From assembly GCA_944990035.1 (NCBI GenBank), contig CALYLX010000155.1, forward strand, positions 62,001 to 126,000: a stretch of 64,000 bases of DNA. The letters are read 5' to 3'. This document shows, in pieces, positions 1 to 10,820 of this stretch. The notes under the pieces were generated by a model. The model was given only the letters and a program-made list of their open reading frames with translations. It was not told the origin of the DNA and made no database searches. The translations under genes and the position numbers were made by a program. Numbering within the stretch: position 1 is the stretch's first letter; every line of letters starts with the position of its first letter. Source of the DNA: Clitopilus passeckerianus (taxonomy: Eukaryota; Basidiomycota; Agaricomycetes; Agaricales; Entolomataceae).

Positions 1-433
1 ACCATCCCAAGAAATTCCTTCTAAATATCTCATTCTCCTGTCTGAAGCGGTCAACTGGGTGTTCTAATGGCACAGGTATGAACCAAGTGACTGTGGGCAT
101 ATGCAGTGCCCACAGCATGCCACCTGTGTAGACCAAGTGTAGACTGAGTCCTCCAACAGTGGGCGAGTCTAGTAAATCTCCTACTTAGCTTGCAAAAAGA
201 ACAATGTATAGAGCTTGAAGCCTTGAAATAGAACCTCTTTTTTAAGGCTGCTCACCAACTCTGAGGGCAAGAGTCACTCTTGCCCTCATTCTCCAAAATC
301 CTAAGGCTCATAGTAAATGATTTCTAATTTTCTACTGATTGCAAATGGATGTAGCATAAGTACGGTTATTGGGTACATATCCGTAGGGTTGCAGCAGTCA
401 GATTTCAGAATGTTAGGCTACAGGTCTCAATAA
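1..433. other. unannotated AT-rich spacer
   Basis: I see no coding potential, terminal repeats or RNA gene in this stretch. It precedes the first CATCAG-ended MITE. Confidence 0.5.
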
Positions 434-722
434 CATCAGCAAAATCTCACTGGACTTGCAGAAGGCTGTCTTGCAGCTGCCTTGTAAATTACTTGCAGAT
501 TTTTGAAATTTCTTTTAGTGTTCAAAAATAACTTTTAGCACAAAATAAAGCACAAAAACTTTAAGTAAGTTGATTGCAAGCCATACTATAAGACAGCCAA
601 CCTAGCTTATAGGGCTTATAGGGCTTACATACCTTGAGTGGCTTGCAGAGTGCTGCAAGACAACTGCAAGTTTTGGTAAGCCAAGGCAAGGCAGCTGTAA
701 GCTAGGTATTTTTTTGCTGATG
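434..722. mobile_element. CATCAG-ended MITE, family I, copy 1
   Basis: A 289-bp element that starts CATCAGCAAAATC and ends TTTTTTTGCTGATG, giving imperfect terminal inverted repeats of about 11 bp. A second copy, nearly identical along its length, lies at 56487-56773. Two copies with the same ends and different flanks show that this is a mobile unit. It has no ORF, so it is non-autonomous. No clear target-site duplication is visible (AA on both sides at best). The ends resemble those of the larger element at 8451-10336, which may belong to the same superfamily. Confidence 0.8.
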
Positions 723-2226
723 AAGCGAGCAATGCCGTGGATCATACAGCTTGATGTCCCTAAGGGTTTTCTCCACTTTTGATGGGAAATGGGTCTGGAT
801 AGATTTTGAGTCTGTAGACCCCTCCTGACCCCTCTTTCAGACTAGAATCTGTCCAAGGACAGACTTTAAAACCTTATCCCTTCCTTATCCGGCTAGTTTG
901 CAATCAGTCCCTGAGGTTCTTACACCTTATTTGATGGAATTGGGGCAAATGTTGGAGTTTCAAGCATTTCCTTTCCCACATCCTCTCTTCTCTTCGGTCA
1001 ACTTCGACTTGGTCATGGATTGGATGTTGCTCGATATTTCTGACCTTTCAGTCTCCGCCATCACTCGCTTATGGTCTATATTTTGCATCTATCCTCGGCG
1101 ACCCTATGGATAAGTACCCACTTTGCGAAGTTTACGCCTACGATCATAAACTCAGTAAACTTGATCAAGGGTTGGTGAGGGTGGGATGATGGGAGCCTGA
1201 GGGTCAGGGAGGGTCAGGGTTGGAAGGCCAAAAGTGGCCGTTTTGGGCGCACAACAGTGGGTACACCTTAAGGGTAGTGAGGTACTTGTTAGATTATACA
1301 TGGATTCAAGATTTTTGCGAAGAATTTGTCATTGTGTGTGTGAAGAAAATGTCGAACAGGCACACCCCCAGCAAGGGAAGGTACAGTAAGGCTACTAACC
1401 TGGGGTAGAGTAGAGTGAGGCTGTGAGAGCGAACTAGAGAGAAAAGAAGTGTAACTCCTTATTGTATTGAGGTAAACTACTGCTAGTATTGATACAAAAG
1501 GCTAGAGTGCACAGACCATGTATATGTAAGCATATCTAGAATGTTCTGTGCTAAATATAGTATGGAATACACAAGGAATGATGAAAAATGAGTCATATGT
1601 GAGTCGTGATGATGTCATAGTGGAGCGGAAGGTGCTAGAAGTATTTGTAATGCTCCACGTGTGTATGTCGTGATAATGACGCAATCAAGTAATGTGATTT
1701 AGAGTCATGTGGTGTCACGTGACTGTTCATGTGACAAAAATGTGAGACACGTCAAGTTTCAACAGAAAATGTGATTGTAAAGGCTAAGCATGTGCGAAAA
1801 AAGGCAGAGCATGGTGCTTCAACTCATTTCTTTTCATTATGAAGGCAGCGTGCTTGTGCACAAGAGAAATCTCGAGGCCTGGAGGCCAAAAATGGTAGCA
1901 TATCTGACGCAGCAGGGTCCATATTTATTACCAGCACAAGGAACCAAAAAAGAAGCCTAGAAAATGGGTTGGCTGAAAACTGAGCCAGTATTTTTTGTAA
2001 ACTGAGCTGCAGAGCCCAGGTTTGTCGTAAACTGATGAGATCAGGGCAGGGAATCCGATCTGCTGATCAACTCGTCCAGCCCCCTAGGCGCTAGAACCGA
2101 GTGGCTTGACACAGCCGCCTCTGCCCTAGTTGTCAGATGCTGGGAGGTGGCCGCTTCTGATTAATTAGAATGTAATTGTATGTGTTCTATAATATGTAAA
2201 TTGTACCAGTCTATTTAGTAATTATA
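723..2226. other. unannotated spacer with only short chance ORFs
   Basis: About 1.5 kb of AT-rich DNA. The few ATG-started ORFs here (60-71 codons) have no recognisable domain and no codon bias suggesting a gene. I see no transposon ends. Confidence 0.45.
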
Positions 2227-3351
2227 CAGTGACTCAAACAATTGTCCAGATGTTTCGCATCTTTTGAGTATTTGCTTAATAACGTTTGCTATACCAAAGT
2301 TTGAATTATAGTGTTGGTACATAAAACAAAGCATTTGATCTCTGCTACAAGAATATATAAAAGTTACGTAATTCGGATCAAAGTCCGTTTAGATATAGTA
2401 GAAACAAGTCAGAGATACATCCGGACAATTATTTGACTGTGCTTCCAGAAACACAGACACAGCCCAATTGCAGTGTGCATAGCCCTTGGCAGTGCAGCAC
2501 AGCCTTAGAGGCTATGCACTACAGCCATATGGCTGTGTTTGCAATACATATAAGCAGCTGAAATGCTATCAGATCCCCACAATTTACCATGCGGCCTATT
2601 CCATCTGCTCAGAAGGAAAACATTATTTCTCTGGCTTCTAACAATTACTCTGTCCGGTCTATTGCCTCCAAACTCAATGTAAGCAAGTCTACTGTGGCTA
2701 CAGTGCTTCAAGAAATCTGTCCCAACCGCTCTAACCCTTCTTCTGGCCACCCTTCTAAGCTCACCCCTACTGATAAACAAGCTGTTCTGGCACAATTCAA
2801 CCATGGCAGATGCACTAATGCTGTGCAGGTCACCAAACACATTAACACCATCATTTCCAACACTGTCTCCCCGCAAACAGTCAGAAATGTACTCAAGAAA
2901 AATAATTTCTATGCTGAACACCTCTGGGACCATATCAAAAGAAAGCTTAATGAATATCCGACTCACACTAAGGGGGTTTTTGAAGTTTGGGAGAGAGTTG
3001 CAGAGGTATGGGAGAATATACCACTAGAGGTGTGTCAGAACTTAATAGAAAGTATGCCCAGAAGGATAGAAGCAGTCCTTAAGGCAAATGGAGGCAATAC
3101 CAAGTACTAATGGCTGAATTTTATATATCTAATGTATATAGTCAAATAATTGTCCGGATGTATCTCTGACTTGTTTCTACTATATCTAAACGGACTTTGA
3201 TCCGAATTACGTAACTTTTATATATTCTTGTAGCAGAGATCAAATGCTTTGTTTTATGTACCAACACTATAATTCAAACTTTAGTATAACAAAAGTTATT
3301 AAGCAAATACTCAAAAAGTGCGAAACATCCGAACAATTGTTTGAGTCACTG
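2227..3351 (+). mobile_element. internally deleted Tc1-like transposon, copy 1
   Basis: An 1125-bp element bounded by TA duplications (2225-2226 and 3352-3353). It has 212-bp terminal inverted repeats (2227-2438 and 3140-3351) that start CAGTGACTCAAACAATTGTC. Each TIR carries an outer site and an inner site sharing the core AATTGTCCGGATGT in opposite orientation. The single ORF is a transposase lacking its catalytic core, so the element cannot move on its own. A second copy with the same internal deletion is at 48078-49197, so the deleted form has itself transposed. Confidence 0.9.
2589..3110 (+). CDS. HTH-only derivative of a Tc1-like transposase
   Basis: 173 residues. Residues ~1-45 form the first helix-turn-helix (RSIASKLNVSKSTVATVL). 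A basic linker with a degenerate GRPR-like motif (SSGHPSKL) follows, then a second HTH (~55-105, ending VSPQTVRNVLKK). The protein then jumps directly to the C-terminal tail of Tc1 transposases (EHLWDHIKRKL ... CQNLIESMPRRIEAVLKANGG). The region holding the first two catalytic aspartates is missing, yet the frame is kept across the junction. It should bind the element's ends but not cut. It could be a simple relic, a repressor of a full-length relative, or noise. The start is the first ATG after a TATA-rich left TIR. Confidence 0.7.
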   Translation: MRPIPSAQKENIISLASNNYSVRSIASKLNVSKSTVATVLQEICPNRSNPSSGHPSKLTPTDKQAVLAQFNHGRCTNAVQVTKHINTIISNTVSPQTVRNVLKKNNFYAEHLWDHIKRKLNEYPTHTKGVFEVWERVAEVWENIPLEVCQNLIESMPRRIEAVLKANGGNTKY

Positions 3352-3353
3352 TA

Positions 3354-4009
3354 GTAGCACAGTATTTATAAACATTAGACACATTAACAAGGCTTAAATA
3401 GAGCTTGCTTGCAATCACAGCCCTGGAAGGCCGGGAAAATTCCAGTGAAAGAAAATCTAGTAGCCAGTAAAAGAAATAGTTTATTAGTCGTGAAATATTT
3501 TTAAACCCATAAATGTAGTATTAGAAGCACATATAGTTCTAATAACATTAGAATACATCAAAATGTGTAGCCTACTAGTATTTGTTTTAACCATTCACAA
3601 GTAACTATTAGGTTAACTGACAAGTGCTGTAGGTGGTAGAGCACACTACTATAACTAAAAGATATGGTAGTGACCAAATTCTAATATACATTGTTGCTAG
3701 CAGCTTTTTGAATTCTGTGGCCTCTATTGGGGCTGGACAATATTGCGGGGCCAGAGATTGATTAGGGGCCAGAAATTAGTCCGGGGCCGCAGAAAATATA
3801 TATTTCAGGGCTGGCCATAGGGCCACAGCTCTCCGGGGCTGGGTAATAGTGGCCATCAATGCTGATTGATTATATAAGACTGTATTAACCAATCTGGAAA
3901 TTGGAAGGAGAGCTAATCTTCTATTTTGAATATCTAGAAAACATAACTGTAGTGTAATACAAATAGCATACAAGAAGTTCAAACTCTGTATATGACTAAC
4001 CCACATGTA
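3354..4009. other. unannotated spacer between two Tc1-type elements
   Basis: AT-rich sequence. It includes short GC-rich repeats of the type GGGGCCAGA / GGGGCTGG between about 3725 and 3840 that look like degenerate internal duplications. The 85-codon minus-strand ORF here shows no recognisable domain. Confidence 0.4.
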
Positions 4010-5616
4010 CAGTGGGCAACAAAACCCTTCCAATGTTTGCTACTTTTTCAAAAATGTGTTAATAGCTGATGAAATAAATTATGCAAAATCTTGAAAATAA
4101 TATATATCATAGTTCAATCTCTTGGCTTGATGCTAACATGACCCTGAGGCTGTGCTTCCACTTTTAGCAGGTGTTTCACACAGTACAAGGTGGTGACCTA
4201 TTGGAAGGGTTTTGTTGCTACTGATTTTAAAAACAGAAATACATGGATTTTAGTACTTAGTCTACTTTCCCTTGGCATCAACTACTGCCTGAATCCTTCT
4301 AGGCATTGACTCTATTAAGTTCTGGCACACCTCTGCTGGAATCTCATTCCAAACCTTCTCTACCCTTGCCCAAAGCTCTAATACTCCATTAGATGGAGAA
4401 TTATACTTGCTAAGCTCTTTTTTGACATGAACCCAAAGATGTTCAATAGGGTTCATATCAGGAGGGTTTGCTGGCCAGATTAGAACCTTCATTTTGTGGT
4501 GTTTAAACCATTCCTTGGCCATATTGCTGGTGTGCTTGGGGTCATTGTCCTGCTGAAAAATCATATCCTTCACTTTTACCTTATAGTACTTTAGGCTAGC
4601 CTGAAGTTCCTCCTCCAGGATTGAAGTGTAAAGGACCTTGTCCATGGTACCTTCAATTCTGGTAGCATATCCAACCCCATCCCATCCCATACAGCCCCAT
4701 ATCATAATATTTCCTCCTCCAAATTTCCGGGTTTCTTTGACGCGTCGCTTGTTAAGCCCCTCCTCCTTCCCTGCCCACACTCTCTCATTCCCATCTGCCC
4801 CAAACCGGTTGATTTTAGTCTCATCAGACCAATAGACCTTTTTCCAATCATCTACAGTTCACTCCTTATGCCTCTCTGCAAACTCCTTCCGTGCACGAAT
4901 ATGCTTCCGGTCAAGTGCAGGTCGTTTCACCTTTCTAAAGGACTTCCAACCAGTGTTTTTGAGGCCCCTGCGTACTGTCTGAGGTGTGACAGTTGTGTTG
5001 GTAATATCTTGAAGAACTCTAGCAGCTTGGACAGCTGTAGAAATCTTGCCCATGTGCATATTGAGTTTTGTGTATTCAATGTTGGCAGGCGTAAGCTTAG
5101 GAGGACAGCCACCAGATGACTTGGGAAGGTGAGGACAATGCTTATCACATATTCTGCTAATAGAAGCAAGGCCAATACCAGTCTTTTTATGAATATAAGT
5201 GGCAGTGAGGCCAGTATGAAGCAGTTCAATGACACAGGTAGTCTGAGCTTTGGTGAGAGCATGCATGATGGGTTGGGGGCAAAGCAGCACTTGGGTCAGC
5301 TGTATATATAGTGTACTGACACTCTAGTCACATGACCTTGTTGACTACAATCAACAAACTCGAGTATCATGTGACTTATCACATGATTACTAGATTCAAA
5401 ACACCTAGCAACAAAACCCTTCCAATAGGTCACCACCTTGTACTGTGTGAAACACCTGCTAAAAGTGGAAGCACAGCCTCAGGGTCATGTCAGCATCAAG
5501 CCAAGAGATTGAACTATGATATATATTATTTTCAAGATTTTGCATAATTTATTTCATCAGCTATCAACACATCTTTGGAAAAGTAGCAAACATTGGAAGG
5601 GTTTTGTTGCCCACTG
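4010..5616 (-). mobile_element. Tc1/mariner (DD34E) transposon, copy 1
   Basis: A complete 1607-bp element with TA duplications (4008-4009 and 5617-5618) and 210-bp TIRs (4010-4219, 5407-5616). The outer end reads CAGTGGGCAACAAAACCC. Each TIR has a second copy of the AACAAAACCCTTCCAAT block at its inner edge in inverted orientation. The transposase gene is on the minus strand and has one stop codon. Copies lie at 12991-14262 (5' truncated, apparently identical where overlapping) and 25702-26694 (3' truncated); a divergent relative is at 6058-6741. Confidence 0.93.
4262..5290 (-). pseudogene. Tc1/mariner transposase with one nonsense codon
   Basis: The reading frame is continuous for 343 codons (the usual Tc1 length) apart from a TGA at 4859-4861, where the third copy of the family has a Trp codon. 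Two HTH domains occupy the first ~125 residues (a LASISRICDKH helix, then TVTPQTVRRGLK). The catalytic triad is visible: the D of YWSDETKINRFG, the D of FQQDNDPKHTS and the E of NPIEHLW, with 34 residues between the last two (DD34E). The conserved C-terminal CQNLIESMPRRIQAVV follows. The first ATG gives 8 extra residues; MHALTKAQ is an alternative start. The copy at 13006-14010 carries the same TGA, so the defect was either inherited by transposition or is tolerated. Confidence 0.92.
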
Positions 5617-5618
5617 TA

Positions 5619-6057
5619 TTTGTGGCTTAAACAACAACTAGAAAGTTACTGCTTTTGTCATTTGATAGCAGGATTGATGCACTTTTCTCATTTAGATCCA
5701 AATTCCGATGGCAACAAAGAATGCATTAGTCTAGCATTGCTCATTGTCTAGGCCACTGTACAGGTACTGGTAGGGATAGAAAATGTCTAAACACATTCAT
5801 GTACCGCAGCAGAAGTTGGCAGGTACAGTTGCTATTTATTTATAACACCTTTTGTATTTTTATCATTGAAAAACAAATAAAGCCAAATACTCTGCCTTCA
5901 GAGTATATAATGCTTTGTGATGGCCACAAACACAGTTTAAAGTGCCAGGCAGGTTGAGGATGGTAGAAGATATGTAGAGCACCATATATGAGCTACCAGG
6001 AAGCTATTAAACTCATAGAGGTATGGCTTATAGCTTTAAATATGCAAAAATTCCTCC
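5619..6057. other. unannotated spacer
   Basis: About 440 bp of AT-rich sequence between two Tc1/mariner copies. I recognise no coding or repeat signal. Confidence 0.45.
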
Positions 6058-6741
6058 TCACCACAGCCTTCCAATCCGTATTTTTGAGGTGCCTGCGTAC
6101 TGTCTGAGGTGTAACAGAGGTGTTGGTAATATTTTGAAGAACCCTGGCCGCATCAACAGCTGTGAAAATCTTGCCCATGCGCATGTTTAATTTGGTGTAT
6201 TCAATGTTGGCAGGCGTAAGCTTGGAGGGACGGCCACCAGAGGACTTGGCAAGGTGTGGGCGGTGTTGTTTACGTATTCTGCTAATAAAAGCAAGACCTA
6301 TTCTAGTTTCTGTATGGATAGTTGCACCAGAAATGCCAGAGTCAAGCAGTTCAAGATCGTGGGTTGTTTGCGCTTTAGTGAGAGGTTGCATGGTGCAGTA
6401 GTAGGGATCTAATGGTCAGGACAGCTGCTTATATAGTCAGTTGGTACACTGGTCACATGTCCTTGTTGATCACAATCAGCAAAGTTGAGTATCATGTGAC
6501 TTATTAGCTAAACATTGGTTGTGTAAGCAGCGGCAACAAAACCTTTCCAATGAGTGACCACTTTGCAGTATGTGAAACAACTTCTAAAAGTGGTTGCATA
6601 GCCTCAGGCTTATGTCAGATTCAAGTCAAGATATCAAACTTTACTATATATTATTTCGAAGATTTTCCCTATTTTCCTTTTTGAGTTATTAAGTGATCTC
6701 TGAAAAAGTAGCAAACATTGGAAAGGTTTTGTTGCCCACTG
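6058..6741 (-). mobile_element. truncated, divergent Tc1/mariner copy
   Basis: The right end is intact: a 210-bp TIR (6532-6741) ending in GTTGCCCACTG, followed by TA at 6742-6743. The left part is lost after the second HTH, near 6058. It is related to the element at 4010-5616 but clearly diverged. Its inner and outer terminal repeats both read AACAAAACCTTTCC, where the other family reads AACAAAACCCTTCC. Confidence 0.85.
6061..6391 (-). pseudogene. N-terminal fragment of Tc1/mariner transposase
   Basis: About 110 codons of the two HTH DNA-binding domains, starting MQPLTKAQTTHDLELL. They include the GRPR-type linker (SSGGRPSKLTP) and the second HTH (TSVTPQTVRRHLKNT). Homology stops after TDWKAVV, and the ORF then runs into unrelated sequence to a stop at 5993. 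No catalytic residues remain. Confidence 0.82.
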
Positions 6742-6743
6742 TA

Positions 6744-7638
6744 CGCCTCCTCATGAGCAATGAATAGAAAGTGGAGAGGTACATTTACAAGTTGTAGGGT
6801 ATATACTATGGGAGAAGCCTGCCACCAGTATTGCAAAATGGCATGTGAGGTGCAAGACCGTTGATCGTGCTTAAATTAGCTGTTGTGAAGCTATGAGAAC
6901 TCAATACCACCTCATCACAAGCCGTGGTATACTGTAGTCTTGAGTCTTAGCCAAGGTTTGCGGCTCTTAGATAAAGATAGGCACCTGTACTAAGCATACT
7001 TTGCTACATACATCTAAGTAACTGGTAACCAACTTGAAGCATGAGCTTTGGGCATACATTACATGGCCGCTGAGGTATTGTAGGACAAAAAAGAGTCATC
7101 TAATGGGTTAGAAGGTCTTATTATATAGATTATAGGAGCTAATTAAGTTTGGAAGCTTTTTTATACTTGGATGCGAAGTGTTTATGGGCTCGATGCCTCG
7201 AATTCAATCTGGATTCTGTTTTAATGGGACCCTCCTGTAAACTTACCCTATCGTGACCCCGTTGCATAAACCGTTCTTGCACTCCAGACAACAATTTATG
7301 TAGTAAATAGTATCTCTAATTCTCACTCTACCTCACTCAGCATGTAGTCCAGATGCTCAAGTGCTCGATGTGTCCTGAGCTCTTGCCTGAGCTTGGGTAT
7401 GATCAGAATTTTATACTCTAATCTCCTACGGGATGGACCAGATACCAGTACAGTCTATGTACATACTACCTTTGCATGCAATACATACCTCTACATCCTT
7501 TGGTTTCAGGCGATGTGTAGGTGATAATCAGCTTTCTTTCATTTGAACGTCCAATTGACGCCTTGAAGCATCGAGCATCAATTGGAACACTGATCACACT
7601 CCGCTGATGTGGCTATGTTGTTTACAAATGTTTTGTGC
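6744..7638. other. unannotated spacer
   Basis: About 900 bp without a recognisable ORF, RNA gene or transposon end on either strand. Confidence 0.4.
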
Positions 7639-7839
7639 CAGGCCCTCTGGAGAGATTGTAGGGAGGAAGTTCGGCTAATGGTGCACCCTAATATAGAAAA
7701 CTCAATGCTGATTGGCTCTCGCTCTGCTGTGGTATGTTATGGGCTGAGGCTCTTGCTATTTCGGGGTACACAAAGTGGGATTTAACACAGGTCTACTCAC
7801 TCTCAGATAAAGCTCCCCTAATTCTCTCCAGAGGGCCTG
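7639..7839. mobile_element. putative small TIR element (MITE)
   Basis: 201 bp bounded by inverted repeats of about 17 bp: CAGGCCCTCTGGAGAGA at the left and its complement at the right. The interior is AT-rich and has no ORF. No target duplication is evident and only one copy is in the window, so mobility is inferred from the TIR alone. A 13-base match to the end (CAGGCCCTCTG) at about 56127 is probably chance or a remnant. Confidence 0.5.
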
Positions 7840-7851
7840 GGTAGGAGGCTG

Positions 7852-7880
7852 GGAAAAAGTCATGTTATATTTTTCTGATG
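7852..7880. repeat. right-end remnant of MITE family II
   Basis: GTCATGTTATATTTTTCTGATG closely matches the right terminus of the 140-bp MITE family found at 11938-12077, 50839-50978 and 53437-53576. The rest of the element is absent. Confidence 0.45.
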
Positions 7881-8077
7881 TATCATTTGACCACACTGGT
7901 TCTTTCCCCACACTCACTCCTCAGAAAACAAATTTGTAACTTGTCTTCCTTGTTTATTACTCATCCTTCACCGGTGTTGGCCTCACCCACAATTGAGAGA
8001 ACTCCCTTAGACACTCCAAAGCAATCCCCAAGTGTTGGCCAATTCGTACTGGTTTTCCTATAAAAACTGTGTGATTA

Positions 8078-8449
8078 GATGGTGCTCACAAATTTGTTGG
8101 TGGCAAACTGGCTCAGCATCTGCTCAACAAAGGCATCACCCATGAGATTACCACACCTTATACTTACCAGCAGAATAGTTCCGCAGAACATTGCATTTGT
8201 ACTGTCCAGGACATAGCCTTATCTCTCCTCTCTGACTCAGGTCTCCCCCTGGAATTCCATGGGAATGCTGGGACTGCATCTTCTTACATCCTCAACCGTC
8301 TATCTTCTTCATCTCTACCCCGGGATACCACTCCCATGGAGCACATGTTCAAGATTCGTTCTGACATCTCCCACCTCCACGTTTTTGGGAGCCGTTGCTT
8401 CCCTCTCATTCCACCTGAGCTACGCAAGAAAGGTGATATGAAGCAATAG
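8078..8449 (+). pseudogene. Ty1/copia integrase core fragment
   Basis: An open frame of 123 codons reads as the second half of a copia-type integrase catalytic core: DGAHKFVGGKL, then GITHEITTPYTYQQNSSAEH (family pattern G..H..T.PYTPQQNG.AE, with the catalytic E), then LNRLSSSSLPRDTTPMEHMF and HVFGSRCFPLIP. The frame is closed upstream by a TGA and cut downstream at the edge of the TIR element starting at 8451. Nothing else of this retrotransposon is adjacent. The solo LTRs at 8656 and 47529 could come from the same family, but that is only a possibility. Confidence 0.78.
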
Positions 8450-8450
8450 G

Positions 8451-10336
8451 CATCAGCAAAACGGCCAAGCACTTGAGGCAACTTGAAAAAAAGGTGACTT
8501 GAAACCAGCTTGAAATTTTTTTCAAGTACATTAAGTTGGTCTCAAGTACCATTCAAAGATGCAGTGCTTGGTATGCTACTTGAACTTGACTTGAGCACAA
8601 CTTGAATGCAATTTGAAATATGTCTGAACCAATAATATATTCTAAAGCTACAAATTGTTACAGTTACCTTGGATACGCACCCGGACTCTTTTTCCTTCTT
8701 ACTAATTCATTGTTACTACTTCGGCCCACTTACACCTACTTGCTTACCTTACAGTGCTGTGCACTATTCATTCTTTTTACACTGATTACTCAGTATTCTC
8801 ACGATCGTGAGATACTTGTACTCTATTTATTTATCGTGACTCATAGTGACTCTTACCCTGACTCCCTCTGAGTCATACTTATTTTACTTACACAGCATTG
8901 CTGCGCAATGCCCAACCCTTAGCCCTACCAACCTTGTATAAATACTTTCACGCTTTTGGTCTTGCTTCTCCAGCTTGACCTAAAAGCCTATACATTGCTA
9001 TTTGCTTTAACTTCGACTTGCTCGATTACTCTCGCTCGTCTCTACAAAGGCTGGTAGAAGACTATGCAGCTGAACCCTTGATACTTGTTTAAGCGAGTAG
9101 CGATACTAGCTTAACACAAATATTGTATTCTATTACCACTAAGTTTGTTCTAAGTTTTTCAATACAAAGTTACCCTTTTAAGTGGGTTTCAAGTAGTTGA
9201 TCAAGTATAACTAAGTAATACTAAACTATTGAGCTACAGGGCTTTAGGCAGTATATAAAGTGTACTTTTTACTTTTCTAATACCAGAAACTATGATTTGA
9301 ACCTGTTTTGGGTATATAAAAATAATGGCTGAATTTCATTGAAAAAATGGCTAAGTCCTTTGGTTCTGACAGGCATTGGGGGGCTGCACTACAAATATAT
9401 ATATTAACTTCTTATTTTATCTACTCTAGTACTGTTTTCCTACCCTAGGAATCTAAATCTGAAGTCTGATTTTTAATAAACCCACTTCATCTTTAATAAA
9501 CGGCTTTTGATCTCTTATTTATCAAGTGTGGGAAGGTTCAAACACACAGTTGATGCACGTCACACTCTGCCAGCATATCACCCTTTTTCCCCTTGGCCCT
9601 CTCCACCACCAAGTCCAACATGCATCCTTTCTTTCTCATTGAAAATAGCAATATAAAGATTCTGGACAGTTGAGAAATAGCGAGAAGAGAGAGAGGGAAG
9701 GCTTGCTGGCCTCAGAGAGACCCAGTGCAGGTGGGAAACCCTCTAGGTACACATTTTTAAGATTTTTGGTTGTCTTTACCACTAACTATGAGCTTTAGAC
9801 TAGTTTTCATAGGCCTAGCAAGTGCATTTTCCCAGACCACAGCTGCTAGCTCATCACCCACTTCAACTCATTTCATCCAACTCATTACCAACATCATCCC
9901 CATCCACATCTGGCTGAGAAGAGAGAGCATTGGAGAGGGGGTGGTCTGGATGGGTGCTGCTGGCATGTGCTGCTTTTTGCACAGCCACAACACCTGCTAT
10001 GGAGGGAGTCAAGTGCATTTCATTTTTTACTCTATAGCTCTGTATTAGGCCAGTTTTGTTTTTATCTAATATTCTGCTATTTGAAAAAATTGTATGAATT
10101 TGAGCTTAATTGAGGGCTTATTTGAAATTACTTGACTACTTCTTGAGAGCTCTTCTTGACAGAATCTTGACCTTACTTAGGAGCCATCTTGAGAAAAGTT
10201 CCTCAAGTAAAGTTTCAAAATTAGAACCTAGCTTGAGCTACTTGAGGCAATTTCTACTTGAAATCCACTTGAGATGATTTCAAGGTTTCTCAAGTAATGT
10301 CCAAGTGTTGTCAAGGCACCTGCTGTTTTGCTGATG
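8451..10336. mobile_element. CATCAG-ended non-autonomous DNA element with CAAGT-rich subterminal repeats
   Basis: It begins CATCAGCAAAAC and ends GTTTTGCTGATG. Both subterminal regions are packed with ACTTGA/TCAAGT words, as in transposons whose transposase binds subterminal repeats. Without the inserted solo LTR (8656-9116) the element would be about 1.42 kb. A partial second copy in reverse orientation is at 51185-51993; it lacks the LTR, which proves the LTR is a later insertion. No transposase domain is recognisable inside. No target duplication is visible. The right end abuts a LINE-A 3' fragment. Confidence 0.72.
8656..9116 (+). mobile_element. solo LTR, copy 1
   Basis: A 461-bp LTR starting TGTTACAG and ending TTAACA, flanked by a perfect 5-bp duplication CAAAT (8651-8655 and 9117-9121). 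A TATA-like TGTATAAATA near 8935 fixes the orientation. No PBS, ORF or second LTR is nearby, so it was left by LTR-LTR recombination. A second solo LTR of the same family is at 47529-47990. The TGTTA..TAACA ends with a 5-bp duplication fit copia or gypsy elements. Confidence 0.93.
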
Positions 10337-10343
10337 ACTCACT

Positions 10344-10820
10344 CAAGGCCCCCACGTGCCCTCGCGGTGCCCTCTCCGCTGCGGGGGGCCACCGCTGACA
10401 AATGCCTGTAACAGGCTCCACTACACCCCCGCGCCCAGACGATTTTGTCTGGGTGCCAGGTGCACACCAATTTGTTCGTAGAGAACAAGCCGAAGCGTCT
10501 GGCATGACCTTCCATGCATAGACGTCAGTGCTCCATCCTTTATATAGTGGTGAGCCTGGCCTCCAGGGTTCTTGCTGCTTCTGCAGGGTGTTGCACGCTA
10601 CCATACTCATTGATAGATTTATCCTCGGGGGCCACCCTGGCTTGCTCTTTAGTGCACCTCGTATTCAGTATAGTTCACTCAACAAACACAGTTTACTTAC
10701 GTTAGTATACAATGCATGTATTTAGGTACTTGCAACTGGACTGTGTATGGGCGCCGAAATATAAATAGTCAGACGACCCCTCTGGGGGCAAAAGGCTTTG
10801 ATCAAGAAAAAAAAAAAAAA
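10344..10820 (+). mobile_element. LINE-A copy A1: 3' end only
   Basis: Corresponds to the end of ORF2 and the 3' UTR of the complete copy (about 21886-22364). It includes the ATATAAATA block, a decayed tail hairpin and TTGATC followed by poly-A (10807-10820). The 5' side is cut at the TIR element ending at 10336. The poly-A is followed at once by LINE-A ORF1 sequence of another copy. Confidence 0.88.

Noticed and set aside
898..1408. Two plus-strand ORFs of 62-71 codons as possible genes
   Set aside because: Short, no recognisable domain, no supporting context; expected by chance.
3776..4033. 85-codon minus-strand ORF
   Set aside because: It overlaps the mariner TIR and a low-complexity GGGGCC stretch; no domain is visible.
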